Origin: Ianthella basta
Taxonomy: Eukaryota; Porifera; Demospongiae; Verongiida; Ianthellidae
DNA: 64,000 nt
Direction: 5' to 3'
NCBI GenBank assembly: GCA_964019415.1
Contig: OZ025890.1
Location: forward strand, 4,940,951-5,004,950
The stretch's first letter is position 1; every line of letters begins with the position of its first letter. Position numbers and translations under genes: made by a program. Positions 59,401 through 64,000 of the stretch are shown here, piece by piece. The notes beneath the pieces are model-generated. The model searched no databases. It saw only the letters and a program-made list of their open reading frames with translations, and had not been told where the DNA came from.

Positions 59401-60524
59401 GGGCGAGTGTACTGGGAGTGGGTGAGTGTACTGGGAGTGGGCGAGTGTACTGGGAGTGGGCGAGTGTACTGGGAGTGGGTGAGTGTACTGGGAGTGGATG
59501 AGTGTGAAAGTGTGCTGCATTTTACAAGATTTACATTACTTTTTTCAGTGGTCGACATCCATGAGTTTCTCTTTGTCAGTCTCTGTGTCTATCTGTCTGT
59601 CTTTCCAGTTCCAGGGATCATTGGTAACCTTCAGGCACTAGAAGTGCTCAAGATTGCTGCTGGAAAGGACTGTATCCTCCTTCCCCTGCAGCAGTTTCTT
59701 CTTCTAATCTTCACTTCAGCTGTCTACAGTGTGGTCATGCTACAAGCAACTGTGTGTGCCGTCCGCTGTCCACTTGATGTTGTCCACTTGATGTGAGGTG
59801 ATATGTGATGTCATAGCATAGCTGTAATCTGATTGGATTGACTGTGGGCTGCAGTGCTGCACGGCTCAAGATGTATGGCAATGTGCCACCATATTACCCA
59901 TATTAAATAACCCTGGATGTGCAAGGCTACGTAATTTCACTTTGCTGGTGATTGTGTAAAGTTTGTAGCCTTCCAACTGGTTCATTGCAACATGTGTGAT
60001 TCACATGGACATTTGTATGGGGTGGCCTTTAGCTTGTTACTGTGTGCTGGTGTTTAGTTGATGCTCATTGTTGCATCGTAGATGAACAGGGAAGACTTGA
60101 TCGAACAAATTATGCAACAGAAGGGTGCAAGTTTAGGACATTCAACCTCGAGGGGCTTCATCAGCTGATTGATGAAGGCCCTCACTCAACTGATGAAGAC
60201 CTTCGAAGTCGAAACATCCTGAGCTTGTACCCTTCTGTACTGTGGTTTGCTCAATCAAGTCTTCCCTGTTCTGGTGTTTAGCTGTCTCCCTTAACTGTTC
60301 CTGATCAGCCAGTTTCTCGTGCAAGCTTCTGTTGTTTGACGGATTGGCTGGCAGTTTCAGGACAATTAGGCTAAGAGAGAGACGGAGGGACTGTGCTGTG
60401 TGTGGGGATAACCCTACAGTATTGGGGCTAATTGACTACCCTCAGTTTTGTGGGTCCCGCCCCAATGACAAGGATCATTCTGTTTGCGTTTTGGAGCCGA
60501 AAGAGAGAGTTATGTGTCAGGTGT

Positions 60525-60587
<63 letters not shown>

Positions 60588-61273
60588 TGTGTGTGTGAAT
60601 AGTTCATACACCCATCACCTTCCCCTACTCCCACCTCAGGAGTACAAGCAGCTGATTGACTCTGGCCAGCCCCACCTCTTGCTGGATGTGAGAGAGGAGG
60701 TTCAGTACGAGATTTGCTCCCTTCCCAACTCTGTCAGTATCCTCTCCCCACCCTTCCCCCTCCCCCTCCCCAACCCTTCCCCCACCCCTCCCCTTACTCT
60801 CCCCCACCCCTCCCCCTCCCCCTCCCCCTCCCCTGATACCCCTACTTAAGGGGCCTGCGACTGAGGGAATGAGACTGGTGTCTCTGCTGCCAACGGACCA
60901 CCAGTCTCGTTGCCTCCTGCTGGCTCACCCTCTAAATGTGGCCACGCAGCCAATTAATTCTGGCAGTGTTAAACGCACATGTGTGCGTGTGTGTAGCTAT
61001 AATTATACAAGTTATGGGCCCATGGTTATTGAATGTCTGATAGTACAATGTGGACAGATTGTCCTTCACAGATGTGTTGTGTAGATCTCCCCATGAGTTT
61101 GCTGGAAACTTCAAGCAGTGATGTAATTCTAGCCAAGCTGAGAGAGGAAGTGCGAGAGACTCAATCGAGTCAGCAGTTGGAAGAAATGCAAGGTGAAGTG
61201 CTAAGGGCACACACACGTGCACAACACACACACGCACACACACGCACACACACGCACACACACACACACACAC

Positions 61274-61364
<91 letters not shown>

Positions 61365-61839
61365 TACCTTCTGTGCACTGCCTTAAACCTCGACCACTAA
61401 TTATAGTCTGTTCAAATTTTGAAAAGAATCAAACAAAATGGACCTTTCTGATGAATTTCACATGACACAACAGACATTGTGTCTGCTTGCATAATACATT
61501 GCATAATACAATGTGGGGGGGGGGGGGTGGGGGTGGGGGGGGGCTAACTTATATGTGCAGTTGAAGGAGTTGTCTTTAAACTTGTATAGTGTACTAATCT
61601 TTGATCACTCCATGCATGCAGTCATTGTGGTGTGTCGCCGTGGAAACGACTCACAATTAGCAGTGAGAAGACTTCAGCAAGTCTTTGAAGACCAAAGGGA
61701 GAAGAGTGACAGTGAGCCCAAGGAAGGTGGAGGGTCAAGTAGTCCTGCCTATACAAAGGGGCCAGTGTCTGTGAGAGACATTGTTGGGGGACTGGAGCGC
61801 TGGAGCAAGGAAGTGGACTCAACATTCCCACAATACTAA
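56420..61839 (+). CDS. MOCS3: Adenylyltransferase and sulfurtransferase MOCS3/UBA4
   Basis: E1-like enzyme that adenylates and thiocarboxylates MOCS2A (molybdopterin) and URM1 (tRNA 2-thiolation). Eleven exons: 56420-56513, 56626-56718, 57053-57173, 57253-57327, 57724-57841, 59009-59117, 59609-59671, 60309-60520, 60640-60736, 61085-61192 and 61622-61839. Phases close at 435 residues (human 460). Visible features are the [10 protein letters not shown] start, ATP-binding VGCGGLGCP, zinc cysteines C178/C181 (GGPCYRC) with a second pair in [11 protein letters not shown], and the E1 active-site cysteine C195 (TNCNDGG). The rhodanese domain has C368 (VCRRGNDS) and the protein ends TFPQY. Intron 5 holds a foldback element with a 29-bp minisatellite. 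Intron 6 begins with a 19-bp minisatellite built on the splice junction. Confidence 0.96.
56780..56988. repeat. Foldback/MITE-like element, MOCS3 intron 2
   Basis: Degenerate member of the 13475/14344 family (TCTCTAAAACAGC, GGCCCCAATTAGTGC, ending TTGACAGGTTTACTG). Confidence 0.55.
57975..58830. mobile_element. Foldback element enclosing a 29-bp minisatellite, MOCS3 intron 5
   Basis: Left end TACAGTAGAACCTGCCCA and right end GGGTAGGCAGGTTCCATTGTA form imperfect inverted termini flanked by TA, resembling the CAGTGGAACCTG family. Between them lie about 27 copies of a 29-bp unit (CCTATAGGTGACCAGGGTAG plus GCAGGAGGT), differing mainly at one T/C site. Confidence 0.7.
58855..58934. repeat. Foldback, about 37-bp arms, MOCS3 intron 5
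   Basis: Arms starting TAGCCTCGTACCCAGTCCCT are inverted around TGAGCG with a single mismatch. It lies immediately right of the minisatellite element. Confidence 0.93.
59098..59505. repeat. 19-bp minisatellite seeded on the MOCS3 exon 6 splice donor
   Basis: About 21 units of the type TACTGGGAGTGGGCGAGTG. The first unit is the exon 6/intron 6 junction itself (GTACTGGGAGTAG|GTGAGTG). Confidence 0.95.
60519..60597. repeat. (TG)n microsatellite at MOCS3 exon 8 donor
   Basis: GTGTGTGCGCGCGCG then a TG run, beginning at the splice donor. Confidence 0.95.
61208..61362. repeat. (AC)n microsatellite, MOCS3 intron 10
   Basis: About 150 bp of AC with CACGC interruptions at the left. Confidence 0.96.
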
Positions 61840-62079
61840 GAGTGAATGATTGCACAGGTCTCCTCCGCTGTATGTCCACTTACTCCATTGATCATTTCTC
61901 CATCGACTTGAAAAAATAACATGTGATTATATGTTACTATATGAATACACATACGACACCGATTTCTGATAAAAATCCACTTTTAAAATATTGTGACACT
62001 GAGTAAAGTGTACGTGACTGATATTGCATGCATGATGTACACATCTATAAAAAAAAAGTAATGTCTACTGATTTGTTCT

Positions 62080-63239
62080 TCATTGCAATGATTTGATCTT
62101 TAGTTGAGTGTCATGGATGTCTCGAAGGGTTTGGCTAATTTTCTGCAGCATGGATTCTGCAAACAGAGACAGAAATCCCACAATAATGGGTTAATTGTGT
62201 AGTAGAACTAAAGCTCGGTAAAAAGCATCAAATTGCCCATATTTGGTGATAAGAGAGAAATGGTGTAAATTGAATCATCACAGTCCACTGGGTGACAAGA
62301 TGGACACAGAAAACTTCTGGCACCACATGGTACAGTGCAGGACTCCTTTTCACACAGTCACACACCCACCTCCTTGCTCAACCATTGCAGCTAGCTTCTG
62401 GGTCAAGTCTCTATTGGTCTGGTCCAGCTTCCTCAAATCTGCTACCTACACAAGCGACAAGATGCCACATACTGCAAGCGGTCCATGTGGAAGAGTTATA
62501 ATTGAGAGTGATGTCCACAAATCTATGTATAGATGGCCTCTACACACCTACACACACATACGTACTTCTCTGAACTAGAGCTGTATTGAGTGACACAACT
62601 GTACACACGCATGCAGTGGATGCATAGGGAGCACAAACACTGCTCGAGGCATGAGGCATGTACGAATAAGTTGACCAACCTGCATCTGAGCAGTGTAGTC
62701 GCTACTGGGGGGAGTGAGTCTATCAAGGTGTCAATGTCCTGTGCTGTCCTTGTGATGAGATTTGAGAAGAGTTTGATGTTTTCTTCAGGAGGGACCTCAC
62801 CCGGGGGATGTTCACCACTGCCCTCACCGCCCCCACCCCCACCTTCCATGTTCTCCGTCTTGGCTGCACCGTCCACCGTGGACTGTTGGAGAATACCAAC
62901 ACTGTTGCAAAACAGGTCAGCCATCTTGAGCAGAAAGGAGACATGTAGTACTGCATTCATATCACCACACAGAACAGCCATGCCGATCATTCGCATATCA
63001 TAAGGAGCTCCGTACAACGACTACACGTGTCTAAGTAGTGCTCCGTCAAGCATACGTAAGTCTTACATCCATCTATAGGTAGCCTTTAACCCTTTAAAGC
63101 TTACCAGACGCTAATGCACTGAACATATAATAGGAATAGGTATACGCTAAAAGAGTGTGACGTTTCACGACACCATGCAAGGGATTGAGTCACGCACTTG
63201 ATTGATGGCGTCCTGAAGTTGTGTTACTCTATCCGCCAT
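62080..63239 (-). CDS. MED21: Mediator subunit 21 (SRB7), with apparent 1-nt frameshift
   Basis: Small subunit of the Mediator middle module. Minus-strand exons: 63239-63198, 62924-62680, 62445-62370 and 62156-62080. The N terminus, MADRVTQLQDAINQ, and exon 2 (LFCNSVGILQQ, then TRTAQDIDTLIDSLP) match MED21 clearly, as does the C-terminal coiled coil (VADLRKLDQTNRDLTQKL). Exon 2 is one base short: after IDSLP the frame must shift to read QMQ into VADLRKL. The likely place is a run of six G on the plus strand (62707-62712), so this may be a sequencing or assembly error, an allele, or a real lesion. With the shift the protein is about 146 residues (human 144). A Gly/Glu/Pro linker replaces the variable loop. 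Confidence 0.9.
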
Positions 63240-63394
63240 TTTATTCTGCAGACACATTCGCAATCCCAATTATGCGTTCCAGTTTCAAAACTATATGCAC
63301 ACGCGGAGTACGTACTCATTCAAAAAAATGTTATGTTTCTGCTCGTTTGAAACGATCAGTCAATCTGTCGTGGTCACTGCCTACAAATGTATAA

Positions 63395-64000
63395 TTACAT
63401 CACTTTGCAGTTTCCTTTTGAACCCTCCTCCTTTCTCCCTCCTTGTACGGGGCTGGTGCCTCGATGGCTATGCGGAGCACTGGTACTGGAGGAGGGGGAG
63501 GTCAATTCTGCCAATGAGAACCCTCGTCTTTGGTAGAAGAGAAGGTAGGGTGCCTCATTTTGAACATGGTCTTCGCTTATCGCCTGCAAAGGGTTGAGGT
63601 GGGAAGTGAAGGGAATGGAGGGAGATACCAATATACAAGAGTTACCGCAGCCATGCACACTGCTGCATGCACATAAATGCCGTATGCAGTGTGCATGTGT
63701 GTGCATGTGTGCATGTGTGTGAAGGTGAATGTGAGCGTGTATCCAAGCACATGACATCCACGAACCCACATAACCTCTCTCACCCTGCAAGAGCTGTCAT
63801 TGTAGTTGTACCACTGCCCATCTGGGTTCTTTGCAAATGCAACATAATGTCCTCCTCCCAACACACCATAGTGAGTCTAATGGGCCAGGCGGAAGAGACC
63901 ATCACTACACAATTCAGAACACCTGTACACACAAATCTCCCCCTCCTCCTCTCTCTCATTCCCCCCTCTCCTCCTTTTTCTCTCCTTTGACACATACACA
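63395..64000 (-). CDS. Ubiquitin-specific protease, C-terminal exons (USP32-like), partial
   Basis: The C-terminal end of a USP-family deubiquitinase that continues beyond the right edge. Exons seen on the minus strand are 63876-63784 (31 codons, phase 0 at both ends) and 63583-63395 with stop. The first carries the catalytic His box, HYGVLGGGHYVAFAKNPDGQ, followed by WYNYNDSSC with the catalytic Asp/Asn. The second continues ISEDHVQNEAPYLLFYQRRG, the final strand of the USP fold, then a Ser/Thr/Pro-rich tail of about 40 residues. The closest pattern I recognise is USP32/USP6 (AKNP..WY.YNDSSC), but USP4/11/15-like enzymes are alternatives. The stop lies 155 bp upstream of the MED21 start on the same strand. 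Confidence 0.8.

Noticed and set aside
59041-59558. Repetitive His-Ser-Gln-Tyr-Thr and Val-Leu-Gly-Val-Gly-Glu proteins on both strands
   Set aside because: These are translations of the 19-bp minisatellite in MOCS3 intron 6; open in several frames only because the unit lacks stops.

Overview
This is a stretch of an animal nuclear genome: dense, intron-rich, and crowded with CA/TG microsatellites and minisatellites. A metazoan-type DEG/ENaC channel, SERCA, a PPM1D/Wip1 phosphatase, centriolar CENPJ/CPAP and MED21 all point to Metazoa. Short introns, about 17 genes in 64 kb and four head-to-head pairs with 110-300 bp between start codons suggest a compact non-bilaterian genome, possibly a sponge. 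The organism assignment is inference. Gene models were built by hand from splice sites, reading-phase continuity and remembered family sequences; for nearly every gene all intron phases close.

Layout: two tandem intronless DEG/ENaC genes (minus; the left one is cut by the window edge and frameshifted); SNRPD3 (plus); an intronless class IV-type histone deacetylase (minus); BLMH and a fructosamine-3-kinase (both minus, 96 bp apart); CENPJ (plus, 12 exons); a three-copy Ran GTPase cluster (minus, 18.6-28.2 kb); a 24-exon SERCA Ca2+-ATPase (plus, 28.8-45.8 kb); a PPM1D-like phosphatase (minus); POP5 (plus); SBDS (minus); MOCS3/UBA4 (plus); MED21 (minus, with an apparent 1-nt homopolymer frameshift); and the last two exons of a USP-family deubiquitinase (minus, running off the right edge).

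The most unusual region is the Ran cluster. A segment running from Ran A exon 3 to intron 1 of the neighbouring Ran gene has been tandemly duplicated. The breakpoint places a copy of Ran A's promoter, exon 1 and exon 2 upstream of Ran B exons 2-4. The result looks like a chimeric gene with two mutually exclusive, phase-compatible candidates for exon 2, one of which carries a Gly-to-Ser change in the P-loop. Ran B and Ran C also both lack the phenylalanine that contacts NTF2.

Repeats explain much of the rest. There are TA-flanked foldback elements (one appears to contain a 29-bp minisatellite), a minisatellite that repeats a 5' splice junction in MOCS3, a 116-bp palindrome with perfect 57-bp arms, and a three-unit hairpin array downstream of CENPJ. 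Most genes are housekeeping functions (splicing, RNase P, ribosome maturation, tRNA thiolation/Moco, Mediator, nuclear transport, calcium pumping). Their adjacency shows shared promoters rather than a common pathway.
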